NCBI GenBank assembly: GCA_900073065.1
Contig: FJOG01000044.1
Span: 301,617-365,616 of the forward strand
From: Phialocephala subalpina
Taxonomy: Eukaryota > Ascomycota > Leotiomycetes > Helotiales > Mollisiaceae
DNA length: 64,000 bases
Direction of reading: 5' to 3'
The position numbers and the translations under genes were made by a program. Below the pieces are notes generated by a model that worked only from the letters and a program-made list of their open reading frames with translations, had not been told where the DNA came from and ran no database searches. This document shows positions 32,161 to 45,000 of this stretch, in pieces (positions within the stretch are counted from its first letter, which is position 1; the number at the start of each line of letters is the position of its first letter).

Positions 32161-35100
32161 ATGGCTCTCGCGAAGTACGACAACCAAATTGCCCAGGCTT
32201 TGGTCGATTTCTCCACGAGCGGGGCGTTTCCAGAGGAAGAACATATCTCTGCAGCTTATGTCAACTCAGAGTTACTCCCCATAGCTCTGGGAGCTCTGAA
32301 TACTGCCAAAGCGGAGCTTGAGGTAGCTGTGAATGGCCCAACACCGCTGGTACATTGGCTAACACATGCAATAGACCGAGATCAGACAAATCAGCAAAGA
32401 GAGCGCACCAGATGTCGACGACTGGATTCGAAATGCAAAGGCGATACACGATGATATTGAAAAGTCACGAAAGCTAGCAAGCTCCATTGTTCGACAGGCG
32501 GAGGCAGATGAAGAGCGGCTGGAAGGACTACAACAGCAGGAGAACTATGTCGAGTTCCTGTCGAAGGAGGTGCATTACAATACCCAGCTGCTGTCGTCCC
32601 TAAAGGCCATCCAAGGAGCGAATGATTTGTTGCGGAAGTTAGAGGTGCAAGCTGCGGAGCATAATCTGGTGGATGCGCTACATACTTTAGCTGGTAGGTC
32701 ACGTCCAGTCTCCATGTCAAACTGCTCAACTTCCAGGGCGGCCCCTCCATTTCTAAGTGTCCCTGCTCCCATGGATCATTCAAATGCCACAAATTTTTTT
32801 TCCATCAGAGACTATACTAACTTTACCAGATGCATTCACGACTATCGCGAAGATCCCATTAGAGAAGACCGCAAGAGCCCTGAGACTTCTCGATCAGAGA
32901 GCTTTCGACCTACAGACCCACATACGAGAACAATTGCTGAGTGTCTGGTACGCTTTGGTACATATTCGGGAAGAGAATGGTCTCGTCACCATGACTATTC
33001 ACGACAAGTTGCCAGACGAGCCCACCACATTGGATGATACTGTTATCGGCTTCAAATCCTTCAAGTCGCTAGACACAGTAGCCAAGAAGCTGTGGGATAC
33101 TTTGGATAGCACAGTCTTCAAGCGTCGCATGGACATTAGGGCTGGATCCCTTCAAGATATTGTCGTTGATAAGGTAAGTCGCAATGCTTTTTTTTGCCCC
33201 CATCTTGTCTTCATTATCCCCGGGACCCTGCTGGAGAATTTCTGCATGTTCTGGTACTTCTAGGACATTTTCCTGGCTCGCGTACTAACAATGCCCAGAA
33301 TACTCTCTCTCTGGGCACCGGAACAACCGACCGTACCATCAAAACACTATTTACAGACCTCGAAGCTGTGATTCGATTCCTAAATGAAAAGCTACCTCCA
33401 GAGATTGCAGATGCCCTGTCGCGCAAAATGATGCCGGTTTTGTGCAGTCGTATCCTTGAAGATTGGCTGGACACCGCAGTTCCCTCCTCCTTAGACGATA
33501 TGGTCGACTATCAGAAAGCTCTAGCTCAGGTCGGCGATTTTGCATCGAAGCTTGACGAAATCCAATGGCCTGGTGCAGATAGCTTGCATGATTGGGTTGC
33601 GAATGCGCCCAAGACATGGCTCAGCAAGCGAAGAGAAACTGCTCTCGACTGGACACGAAATCAACTTTCTCTTGGAATCGGCGAACCACAATATGCCGAA
33701 CGAACAGAAACACGCATGGTCGCACGCGATGATGGCCACCACATCGCCACTACTGGAAACACAATCAACGACGAGTGGGACGCTGGTTGGGACGATGACG
33801 AGCCAGAACCACCTGCGGCGCCGGAACCGAACGGTCATGGCAATGGTCACGTAAAGAATCGCAGCTCATTTGAAGAACAACGTCGCGTATCCGAGGTCAC
33901 CACTCCTTCTCCAATTGAACTTACAGACAATGAGGATGATGCAGCTGATGCCTGGGGGTGGGGAGACGAGGATATCGCAGAGGAGGAAGCTCTCGACCCC
34001 ATTGCTGCTTTGGCTGCAGCCCAGACCAGCGCTCCGCAGAGCAGCGCACCTGCTCTTCCACGAAGAATCACTCCAGAGACTCGTGAGATGACTCTGTCTG
34101 AGAAGTACTGGACTTCTTCGTTACCTGAGCCAGTCTACAAGACCGTTGTTCAAATCTATAACGATGGTGCACAATTGACGAAGCCTGAGTGAGTATTCAC
34201 GATTCCATCCCTGACTTTCGCCCGATCTCTAGAAGATTTACTAACAGCTTGCAGAAGCGAACATATCCCTGTAGCCCCCGCAGCACCCGGTCTCTTCGCC
34301 CTCCCAACTCTCATTCTCGCCATGTACCGCGCTATTTCCCCCTATTACTACACCAGCTATCCTGGCGGAAACATGTATCTCTACAACGACGCCATCTGGT
34401 TGTCCGAGAAACTCAAGGACTTTGTCGCTGCCTGGAATACAAGAGAAGATCTCTCCCCTCGCGCATACGGAATGGTCAGGCTCGATTCCGAGATCAAGGT
34501 CTTGGAGAGTTTTGGCAAGAGAGCTTATACGAATGAGTTGAATGCTCAGAGGACAATAATCAACGATTTGCTGAATGGTACGTAATACGTTTCCAATCCT
34601 CGCTTCCTTCACCACCTTTCACTGCCCATTTGCTCATTTTTCAATGTCCCTCCTTCCCGGAACAATTATCTGACGCAAAATAGGCACCCAAAATATATTC
34701 CAACAACCCACCGACCCCCTCCACTCCTCAATCTCCTCCGTCCTAACCCACATCCGCACCCTCGCCGTCCTCTTCTCCACCATCCTACCCTACTCCGCGT
34801 CCTCCTCCGCCACCGGCTCCCTCGTAAACGCCGTCGCCTCAAAAATCATCACAGATGTTTTCGAGTTATCGGATATTGGGGTTGATGAAGCCGAACGTAT
34901 CGCTACTGTGATCTCTCAAATTGAGTCTCTCGACGATTTATTCCTTCCTAGAGACAATCCGAACCGCCGTTCATCAAATCCGGTGAATTCATTGTCCCAG
35001 AGCATCAGGGACAATGAGAAAGAAGAGGAGGTACCTTTAACACCTCAATTCGCTCCCTTATGGCTCAAGATGAAATTCTTATCCGAGGTGTTGCAGAGCA

Positions 35101-35270
35101 ACTTAAAGGATGTGAAGTACCTTTGGTTTGAGAGTGATTTGAGTCTTTATTTTAGTGTGGGGGAGGTGGTTGAGTTGATTGGGTTGAGTTTTGAGATGAA
35201 TCCTCAGGTGCGAGCGGTAGTTAGGGAGATTCAGGGGAATAGGGATCCAAGGGGGGTGGGTGTGGTTTGA
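32161..35270 (+). CDS. ZW10/Dsl1-type vesicle tethering protein
   Basis: Six exons (32161-32322, 32375-32693, 32830-33173, 33299-34188, 34255-34577, 34684-35270) join in phase to give about 874 residues. The N-terminal helical part (FSTSGAFPEEEHISAAYV, ISKESAPDVDDWIRNAK, then LSKEVHYNTQLLSSLKAI) is the centromere/kinetochore ZW10 family region of fungal Dsl1-like proteins. In the middle is an acidic, low-complexity insert (DEWDAGWDDDEPEPP, DAWGWGDEDIAEEE), similar to the Trp-containing lasso of yeast Dsl1 that binds COPI coats. The C-terminus returns to helices. In fungi this protein works in the NRZ/Dsl1 complex that tethers Golgi-derived COPI vesicles at the ER. The lasso comparison is inference from composition. 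Confidence 0.85.
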
Positions 35271-36077
35271 AAGTCCAGGGAGGCTGGGGAGATTGAGCAA
35301 TGGTGATAAAAGTGAGCCTTGGGGCTTGGGGATTGGTATGAATAACCATGGTAGTATGAGATAAAGTGAAACGATGATACCCACGTGCACATCAACTTGT
35401 GTTCTTGGCATTCAGTGAAAACATCAGTTCAAGCTTCTCTTGTTTTTTTTTATCCTTGTATCCATGCAATCCCATATTTAACCGCACCACCCAAGCGGGG
35501 TCTCTAATATTGCCTACCTATCCTTCATACCTCGTCCTTATTCTGTAAGATGCATTTGATCAAGTTTATTTACGAACACGCGATTGTACTCGTCATATTC
35601 AGAAGTCTGTCCGGTTGCCTGACCAGATCTTAAGCTAGAGCTAGAACTTTCAGCAACCAATATGGTCCAAACTATTTCGTTCTTTTAAAGCGTGGGGTTA
35701 TTGGGCCTCCTGTTCGATATGTGGGGAGTTTTAATGGAGCTTCTTAATAGAAAGTTGGTTATTATGTGTCGGGCTCCGAGGCAGCCGGATAGACTTCTGG
35801 ACATGGCGAGTGTGCGAATCTTATTGGCAAGTGCGCGTGCTCACATTTGTGCATCGCTGGATCGTCTGTTTTGTTTTGAGGAAGAAGGTTGGATGTAACA
35901 GTTTTGCTTTCTGATAAAAAATTTCGTACATTCGTTTGCACGCTAAGAAATACCAGTGTCTCTCTATTGCAGTTCCTCCTTAGCCACACCCCAATGTCTC
36001 CACGCCGAGCCCCTCCCGCTCTCCTCTCCCCCAAATTATCGCATGTGATATATGGATTGGATCAAGGTCCCTTTGAT
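35271..36077. other. no gene recognised
   Basis: 3' region of the ZW10-type gene (35271-35500 probably contains its transcript end) and of the small gene at 36078-36438. No further gene supported. Confidence 0.35.
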
Positions 36078-36438
36078 TCACATTGGTATAGTCTCCTCAA
36101 GAGCGTCTGCTGCTCCGAGATCGTTTGTTTCGGAAATCGCTGCCTCTTCAAGCGTTCCCGCGGCTTCCAGATCTTGTTCGGTGTCGTCAGAAACATCAGA
36201 TTGGGGAGACCCAGTGGAATTTGCTATGTCACAAGCTTCGTCAGTAGCTTGATTCTGAGAAAGCAGCCCGTTCATTTGCAAAAGGGATTAACCGATAGCT
36301 TAACTCACCTTTCGCGATCCAATGTTTTTGGATGACCCATCCGATCGGTGTCAAAACTACTGTCAAGACCAGCATTGATAGAGAGATGACAGCAGCCTTT
36401 GGCCATGACTCGTTTGGGGTGTAGGTATTGGAATCCAT
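36078..36438 (-). CDS. small single-pass membrane protein with acidic tail
   Basis: Two exons are likely: 36438-36309 and a second one ending at the stop 36078-36080. The N-terminal part (MDSNTYTPNESWPKAAVISL) leads into a membrane segment (LSMLVLTVVLTPIGWVIQKH). A clean GTGAGT donor follows AKG; the acceptor that keeps phase gives K-ATDEACDIANSTG. The tail is acidic and Ser/Thr-rich (SDVSDDTEQDLEAAGTLEE). The total is about 100 residues. No family recognised; it is probably a type II or tail-facing membrane protein. Confidence 0.45.
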
Positions 36439-36680
36439 AATCTTGCTAGGTATGCTCGCCGATTGGTTTCAGTGATCAGATTTGGTTCTCTGCTCTAGCA
36501 CAACATGTTACTTTCTTTCTGCCACTTATTGAGAGCCTTGAGAATGTATCTGTCTCACCGAAGTGGCTGTCGGATTGAATTTCTGAGCCGCCTGAGGAGT
36601 GAGTTTCTCAAGATTCAATGAAGTATCTCCTTGAGTTTGCTGCCGTTCTTATAGATACAATTCACCACTCCAAAGTATCT

Positions 36681-36703
36681 GCCATCATCCCTGCGATGAT
36701 GGC
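36681..36703. repeat. short inverted repeat (9-bp arms)
   Basis: GCCATCATC and GATGATGGC are perfect reverse complements separated by five bases. It stands five bases from the larger inverted repeat at 36709, so the two could form neighbouring hairpins. Confidence 0.75.
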
Positions 36704-36708
36704 GCGTA

Positions 36709-36748
36709 AGCAAGGGTCAAAGTGCCCGTGGGCACTTTGACCCTTGCT
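36709..36748. repeat. perfect 40-bp inverted repeat
   Basis: Two 19-base arms (AGCAAGGGTCAAAGTGCCC and its exact reverse complement) separated only by GT. No coding frame explains it. It may be a cruciform-forming site, a relic of a transposon end or a protein-binding palindrome. Confidence 0.95.
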
Positions 36749-37720
36749 CTCACTCGGTCTCGTCCCGCTTTCTCCCTTTCATTCATCCTGCTGTCGTCGG
36801 ACCAATTCTGCTACAATGGGTTCAGCTGTTAGTAGTGAAGAAGTATAGTTGGTTTATAATGTTTCTTGATCCTTCGCTGACATTGGCTCTAGGCATTCAC
36901 GATTCCGGAGGCTGTGGCACTGGAGTTGAAAGAATTAGGGGTGCTTCTCTGCTCTTTTGGTGATTAGGTTTGTTGAGACGCCTCTGAGTGTAATGCCTGG
37001 CTGGCTTTTGTGCAAATCAGAAGGCAGGAAAGCTCGTCAAAGGTCTTTGCAGCAGTCCGGGTCTGCTCTCCCAGTGTATGACCTTCCTTCACAACGCCAG
37101 TCGCTTAAAGCAATCACCAAATGCTGTTTTAGGAACCGGCAAATCGAGCTCGAATGTGATTGGCTTGATTTTGAACACCAGCTACCATTTGGAGAACCGG
37201 CAAACTATACGACTGATCGATTGGTAGAACAAGTTCCATACCATACGGCTACAATTCTGCAATTCCATCCGACCTGATGGAGCTATCGTGCAATCACATT
37301 GAAGTATTCTCGACCGGCAAAAAAAGGTCTGTCCATTCTCGGCTAGCGCAGGTGAGACAACACGTGCTTCCTGGGAGAAAGCGCATGGGGTCGCAACACA
37401 CTAGCCGTATTGAGCGACCGGCAAACCAGAGTAGCTTTGTTACTGGCTGCTTGAAAATGTGATTGGGATATCCTCAGCCTTCCCCATTAATCGAGCTTTA
37501 ATTTTCCAAAAGCCTCTTATCATCCTTCTCAATACCTCCAACGATAGACCTCGCTGGTCGTGCATATATATTACACGGTAGCCACTCCCTCTCATACTTA
37601 AGTTGAATATTACTACACGCTTGGAAACCCTGTTTGCCGTCTCATGCTAATCTCTGTGTCATAGTCATTTTCCTCGAGATTTTGAGAGTAGAGGGATCCA
37701 GGATTTGAATCAATGCAGCA
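36749..37720. other. upstream region of the Zn2Cys6 regulator
   Basis: Intergenic DNA with short random frames. The final 200 bases before 37721 would hold the promoter of the regulator. No binding sites could be assigned. Confidence 0.35.
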
Positions 37721-40181
37721 ATGACACACCAGGACAAATCATCGGATTCATTGTTGGATAACTTGAACACGCCGGATCTGCCGTTTTTGGATCCCAACTC
37801 GATGGATGCGGCCGATACGGTTCAGTTCGATCTTTGGACCCACGGGACTGACGTTCTGCAAGACACAGCCATCTCTGCCGTTGACGATTCAACCCATGAA
37901 CAGCGGCCAGATGCCAACTTTTCAAGACTCTCGACTCCCTGGTGGGATGCAACTCAGCCGAGTGATCAATTCTCGAATTCGACCCCATATCCTGCAGGTG
38001 ACACCATTGGAAACCTCCCAATTGTTGCTGTAAATTATGACCCTTTCTTCGGGCATGAAGATGCCAGCAACTTGCCCACCCTATCTGGTTTCGTCTCTCC
38101 ACGTCAAGCGTCGATCCCATTTCCATCCACATTGCCCTCAGCATTCTCTCCTCCAAGTCAGCATTTGCTTCTGGATGTGGCGAACGGCCTGGATGAACCT
38201 GATCTATCAAACTTCTTTGATGGGGATATTCCCAATGCCCTATCCGCACTAGGAGACCCCTCATCCAAAACGTCTCTGGCTATTCTCGACTCAGCACCAA
38301 CAGCTGTATCTACACTTCCGAATCCACGAAATCTCTCAATGATGCACACACTCGACCAACCAGAAATGTCAGTAATGATTCCAGAGATCAATGAGCGTCA
38401 ACACCGGCCGATTTTACCCAAGCCTCCACTGGCGGCAGAGCCTGCACCGCTATCAAGGGCTCAACCGACCCCAGCACATCAACGGCCATCAGCACCAATG
38501 TCAACGTCTCCACTTCGTCCTACGGATGTAGTCCCCCATCAACCTGGCATTACTGGAATCAAACGGAAGAGATCACTCATAGAAAGAAAGAAGGCTAATC
38601 AACTGATCCCTTCCTCTATGTTGGGCGAATTCCCGGCCTCGTCGATGGATTCCAGGACCTCGGTGAGGGAACAGTCTCCAAAGGGCCGGGTAGCGAAGCG
38701 GACAAGGGCAAAAAAGGGTTCAAGGAGATGTCTGAGGTGTCATGTGCAAAGACTCAAGGTCAGAGTTCAGATCGCTTATTATCCCCAAATATCTGAGAAT
38801 CTAACACAAGACAGTGTGACGGCGAATCTCCGTGTGTAAACTGCTGGAAACTTGCAAGTGCATCACAGCTCACGAATTTTCGACCCCAATGCATCGACTC
38901 GGATATCCGCCAACTCAACTTCTTGGGAAGCAGTAAGTGTCCAACTTCATCTAATTTGATATAGTTCTAACTCCAACAGCGTTCCAACACCTTGCCATTC
39001 TATCCGATACCCCCAGCCACCCAGGTTCGGATTTTTCAAATATTTCGGAAGCCGAATATTTTGGGCTCTCCGAGCCCTTCTGGAGAGCTATCAACATGCT
39101 TATAGCCATGGTGCTAGACTCTCCTATCGAGGCCGGATATGGTCGCATGCTGGCGGAGGTATTCATTTCTTTCAATACGTCAAAGCCAGGCCAAAAGGTT
39201 TCTTCTGAAGCTGACCAGTCGATGCTTTGGCATCCGCGCAACCCCACCCAACACTACCAGACACTTTCCCACCATCCCCTGGTCCAGCAGTGGAGTCATA
39301 CCCCGATCTCTCTTATCATCCTGATATTCCAACACGATAATATGGCCACGCTCACGGGCCTACCGAGAAGCTCTTTATGCTGGTTCTCTGCTGCGTGTTT
39401 CGGGTCATTTTTCCATAGGCTTTGGAAAATTCTGAAGACGCTACGCCCCAATGATGCTACAAAGTCAGACCGGGACAAGCTTTTGCCTTTGCTTCGATTT
39501 TTGCGTGATATTGTGGACTGGAATAGACATATTGGTCTATTCTGGCAGGCTATATATCTGAAAATATACGACCAGGAGGTATCTTATTTTGCAACGCCTT
39601 CAGGTAACTATGATCCGCAAATCCAGGTCAAGAAGCTTTTACTTAGAGCTGTTGAGGTATTCGAACAAGCGGTAATGCCTGACCCCATATTTGCGTGTCT
39701 TTTAGAGAGGCTCGAGCAAATTCGGAGGCACTTAGATCAGTATATCCTTTGCTGGCTTAAGCGCCTCGACCCCGAAAATGTCTTCCAAGAAGGAGGGCAC
39801 TTCTACGATTATTATTTCATGGCTCAGTCATTGAAACACTTGGTTTTAATTAATGATAACGACATACCCTCGGGTCCCGGTGCCAAACAACCACAAGGAC
39901 ACTATGATGGTCTTTGTCAGTCAATATCGAGAATTTGCATTTACGAACCCTACATGTCCGTATTAAAGAGATACCTGGACTTAACGGACACTGACTCTGG
40001 CTCGGACGCGTTTATGCCAGGCAGCCCAGCCGGCGGAAGCGTTGACAAAGCAGAAGCTGTCGCCGACCAATTTTTCGAGGCTGTGTTGGCCGACTCACAA
40101 ACTAGAGATTTGAGAGCTGATAGTAAATTGAAGCTGGATGTGATAGAATGGGTGAAGTCGCATGACCTTTTCTGGTCTTAA
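37721..40181 (+). CDS. Zn2Cys6-type transcription regulator
   Basis: Three exons (37721-38758, 38815-38932, 38980-40181), about 785 residues. The first 300 residues are acidic and Pro/Ser-rich, as in activation domains. A basic stretch (KGRVAKRTRAKKGSRR) then precedes a zinc cluster split by intron 1: CLRCHVQRLK-CDGESPCVNC, with the sixth Cys in NFRPQC. The spacing of the first five cysteines fits the GAL4-type cluster; the last loop (15 residues) is longer than usual. The zinc cluster thus sits in the middle of the protein instead of the N-terminus. The C-terminal half (WRAINMLIAMVLDSP, LRFLRDIVDWNRHIGLFW) is helical. Targets are unknown; no adjacent biosynthetic cluster is visible. Confidence 0.8.
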
Positions 40182-42069
40182 AGACATTCTGACCTGGAGG
40201 TAAGAGAACCCTTTCCCACCGCACACCCTGAGAACCCCACTAACAGCTTGAGGTACTGTACATCCACTTGAGCACTTTAGAGTGCCTACATATAGCTGTA
40301 CTGGTTGATGGTGTTGGGTCGGAGGTCTTAAAAGTCGTTTCAAGCTTGTTTTCTTTGATGACTCTGGTATTGACTACGCAAGCGATAACGTCTGAAAGAG
40401 GAGGGCCTGTTGAGTATGTCTGCATTCCACACAGGTTCTTCTACCAGACTTCGGACATTAGAAGTCCTCTAAAAGTGGGTGTCGGGATGAGCATGTAAAT
40501 AGGAGCCAAGCGTGTTTCAGCATTTCAACTAGTACTCTCCCATCCAGCCAATTCATCCACCCCCTCTAAAACTTTCTTCTATTCTCCCTTCAAGTGATTT
40601 TTGGGTACCTACCTCTCCTTTCCTATATAGCTAACTAGAGGTCCAATACTCTCTGTTGCTATACTCTCTTTTGCCTCATATCCCATCTCTCTATCTCTTT
40701 AATAGGTTTAGATTCAATCTCCACTTTCCTCTCTCTTCATTTTCCCTCCCGCTTCATTTGCCCTCTCTCTTTATTTCTAAGAATAATTGATATATCAGCT
40801 AGCTGATCAACCGGCTGATCAACCGGCTGATCAGCTGGCATCAATCAGCTAGTCGCTAAGGAATTTCATTCATACCGGTCAATCATCCAGCTAAATCCCC
40901 AACTGATCAGCTAGCTGATTAGCTGAAGCCTTTAAAAGGCCCTATTTTTAGGTATAAATCCCTTGATTTTCAGTCAAAAATATATAATCATAGTCCAAAT
41001 TTACTCGAAAACTTATTAAGTTTTAAAAGTAAGAAATCTTCTTATAAACACTTAAATTACATATAATTCTATCGGACAAATGCCTAAAAGCTTACAAATT
41101 AAGAAAATATAAAGATTCCGAAAGTATATCCTCACTTTTCTTCGAGGGTTTTGTTAGTGTAACGTGACTTTAATCACGCTTTTATCTGATCAGCTAATCA
41201 ACGTCAGTCAGTCCGCGAGACCCTTTTCTTTATTTTCTATCAGTCAATCAGCTGATGACCGGCTGATCAACCACCCTGTCATTTCTCCTCTCTATAATTT
41301 CTCCCATCTCTCCATTCTCCCCTCTCTTCACTTCCCCCCTCCTCATTTCTCCTCCCGCATTCAGCCACTGCCGTCAGCCCCATCAGCTTCAACGGGTAGA
41401 GCTGCTCCTCCCTGCACCTCCAAAGCTCAGCGAACAAAGTAACCTCGACCGGCTAATACAATAAGCAGGAAAGGAGATCACAGAAGGACGAGTACATTAA
41501 AAGCAGCTGTTGACGTCAAAAGGAGTGGAGAGGAAGTCCTATTCATCTAGTCATTGAATAATCTCCAATATGCGAATTGGGATTGGCATTTAGACATAAC
41601 TTGAATGAATCAACGTATCTCAACAATCTCATCACCCTCGATCCAGAGGTTAGGGTTTCCTTCTGGGACTGTTGCAACACTTGCTTGAAGCAACCATCAA
41701 AACCATCACCCTTGCCTACAATGGTCAATCGAGGAAACATTGGTGCAAAATATTTATTCGTTGTATTTCTGTTTATGCTATCTCATAGCAAATACCCTAA
41801 AGCCCCCGTGAGTCGTACAGGCTTAGCATATCCTATGCTACCTGTACTGTATCCCAGCTCAAGACTCCCACTGTGCCGCACTGTTTCCCCGCAAAGAAAG
41901 ATATTTCCCAACGCCTCGAATCAACAGACGGATATCCTCCTGCGTACCAAAAAGAATGTTCCTGCAAAGCCAGGCTGCTGATACCGCAGCAAATTCATGT
42001 CCAATACTCGCCCACATTTCCCAGAACCAATCTCATACATCCATCATCCTCAACAGCTCGAAAAAGCAT
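40182..42069. other. repeat-rich intergenic region
   Basis: 1.9 kb between the 3' ends of the regulator and RAD16. It contains pyrimidine-rich CTCTCC/CTCTCTT runs (40540-40770, 41280-41350), clustered GATCAGCTGATCA-type words (40795-40930 and 41190-41275) flanking an A+T-rich middle, and no supported gene. A decayed transposable element is possible. Confidence 0.45.
40803..40838. repeat. three tandem 12-mers
   Basis: CTGATCAACCGG twice, then CTGATCAGCTGG. Related words recur at 40900-40925 and 41190-41275 on both sides of an A+T-rich core. Confidence 0.8.
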
Positions 42070-45000
42070 TCAATTTCCTCTGAACAAAAACTGCATATCC
42101 TCAGGGGTAAGAGACTCCATAGCAGACTCATCAGCGTTGATCGTTGAGTTGATCATATTCGCCTTCTTTTCCTGCAAGAGCACCATCCTACTCTCCACAC
42201 TATCCTCAATACACAACCTCGTAATACTACATGGCCTCGCTTGTCCAATGCGATGGCATCGGTCAGCACTCTGCCATTCGGCTGCAGGATTCCACCATGG
42301 ATCCACGATGAAGACCTTTGATGCTTCAGTCAAGTTCAATGCTACACCTCCAGCTTTGAGAGAGACGAGGAAGCATTCAACATTGACGTTTGTCATGAAG
42401 TGGTTGATGGATGCTTGACGTTGTGCGGGGGTCATGGAGCCGTCAAGCATGACGGTTGTTATTCCTGCGCGGCGGAGACGCCATTCCACGAGTTGAAGCA
42501 TGGTGGTGAATTGGGAGAAGATGATGGATTTGTGGGACATGTTCTTAGAGCGGAGCTCGTGGAGGTCGTGGACGAGGGCTTCGATTTTGGAGGATGAAGT
42601 CCAGTTCTCCATCTTGATGCGGTTGATGATTGAGGACTTCTTGACGAGTTGCTCATCTTGCTCGATGTCGGGTTGCTCAAGGTCGATGCTGAGGGGGATG
42701 TGGCATGTTGGGCAGTCCGGTGCATCTGAGATTGTTAGCATGGAAGCAGTCAATAAGAAAGAGGTACTCACCAGAAGCGTGAAGGTAGTTCTTGGCGCAT
42801 TCACGACAGAAGTCATGCTTGCAAGCGGACCGAATTGCCTCTTCGGCAGTCTCATCGCAGATGCAGCAGACGAGGATATTCTGACCACCTTCACCATTCT
42901 TCTTCAGAATCAGATCTGGGTGATCAGCGACTTGACGCATCTGCATAATGAGACCGAAGATATTGGCGTAGTTGTTGAGAAGGACACCTTGAGCGACATA
43001 GGTCTCAAACTTGCGATTACCATTGTTCATGATACTGCCAGCAAAGTCGTTCTCTTCCTCTCCGAAGAATTGACGATCGACGTAGATCTCCTTGGCAGGC
43101 AGCTCCATGGACGAGGAATGATCACGCTTGACACGGCGAAGCATGAAACGGTCTGTCAAGATTCGAAGCTTGCGGAAGGCTTCTTGGCCAGGGCCTTTGT
43201 TACCATACTTCTGGATGGGGTTCAGGAGTTCTTGGTTGAAGACGGAGACATGCTGCATGCCACTGTGGTTGCAACCCTTGCAGCGATTGTCCTCGTTCAT
43301 TTCCCAATTCAGTTGAGAGCAAGGGCATTGTTTGCAGAAGTAGCAGGCGAATGGTTTGATGTCGAGGAAACGAACAAGGGAGAAGAATTCGCCAATGCGG
43401 TTCTGCAAAGGTGTACCAGACAAGCACCATTTATGGTCTGCCTTCAAAGCAAAGCAGGCCTTCGCTGAGCCGGTAGTACGTTGCTACAGAAGAATTAGCT
43501 AGGTTCACAGCATGGACATTCCGACGCACCTTGATGTTGTGAGCTTCGTCAAGAATGACTCGGTGGAATTGAATCTGGTGAATGACACTCTGCTCTTTGT
43601 GCATGCCATTCTTGCGCTTGAATCCCTTCTCTTGCTTTCGGTACATAGACTCAAGACTGTTGTAGGACATGAGAACGACATCGTACTTCTGCAGCTCTTC
43701 GACGGTGATGTTGTTAGTTTGTCGGTTGGTTCCATGGAAGACGAACGTCTTCAGGGTTCCATCAGTATAGTCAGCGATCTCTTGTTGCCACTGCATGAGT
43801 GCGACTGGCGGAATGAGGACAAGAGATGGTTGCTTAGCAGGCCAGTCAGACATAATGAGTGAGACAGCTTGAATTGTCTTGCCCATACCCATCTCATCAC
43901 CAAGCAGGCCACCACCCCACTCAGTGTCCTCCATAGCTTTCATCCATGCGACACCCTCAAGTTGGAATGGCTTGAGTTCGCGATTGATGTTCTTGGGCTG
44001 CTCAATCTTGACCTGGCCAATCTTGGGCAGGTTCTCCAAATCTTGCCACATGGTGTGTAACTCGGGATGATGAGCTTCAAGTCGTTGACGTTCTCTTCTC
44101 GCTCTGCGATTGCCTCCGGATGCCTCTTCTGCACGATTGATACGTCTCATCGCCTCTCTTCCAGAAATACGGCCACGGCCACGACCGCGAGCCGAAGCTG
44201 CAGCCGCAGCAGCGAGTGGAGTGATGATATCGTCCCCAGAGGAATCGTCTGAGTCCAACTCATCTGACAGGAGTAACTCTGAGTCGGTAGTAAACTCGCT
44301 ATCGGTCGGAGCGATACTGGTAAGACTCGATGCGGATGCCTTGGTGTCTTCTCTCTTCAACTTCGATGGACCTGCGACAGCTGCCGACTTTGCTGGTCGG
44401 CCGCGTCTTGGTGATGGAATTGCAGGTTTCTTGAAGACAGACTTGGCTGGGCTCTTCTTGATGGCTGACGACTTACGTGCTGAAAACATTGCAATGGGGG
44501 CGTCGGAATCCTCATCGGAGTCATCGATTTCGATGAAATCTTCAGAGTCCTCCGAGTCTTGGATGAATGTCGATTTCTTCTTGGAACTGAAGGACACAGA
44601 ATTTGCACCTTTGGCACCTAGCTCAACCTTGACTTTGCCCTTGCCCTTTGCGCTTGAGAACTTGGTTGGGGCAATATCCGGGATCTCAAAATCGCTGTCA
44701 TCCTGACTGTCTTCAAGTTCTGATGCGAAATCGGTCTTGGGTAGGATCTTTTGGACCTTGGGGGGTGTTCGGCGGATGGGTGATGACGAGTATGTGTTCA
44801 TCGAAGCAGCAGCAGCATCCTCCTGTTCTTGCAGACTCCTAGCGAGTTGTGCGTCTGGGCTGTTGTCTGAATCTTCATCATCCTCAGAGTCAACAACACG
44901 CTTTCTCTTGCTGCTAGAGGAGTTCAGTGAGAACTTGCTGTTTCGCAGAGCAGCTGCTCTTGCCACAGCGTTGACGGCTGGAGTAGGAGCCGAAGCCATG

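Noticed and set aside
37710..38264. 184-codon open frame on the minus strand
   Set aside because: Antisense to the regulator's Pro/Ser-rich exon 1; no recognisable domain.
42500..43468. 322-codon open frame on the plus strand
   Set aside because: Lies exactly antisense to RAD16 exons 3-4; it has no family features and is explained by the codon pattern of the real gene.
44110..44706. 198-codon open frame on the plus strand
   Set aside because: Mirror of the Ser/Asp-rich N-terminal region of RAD16; low complexity and antisense.
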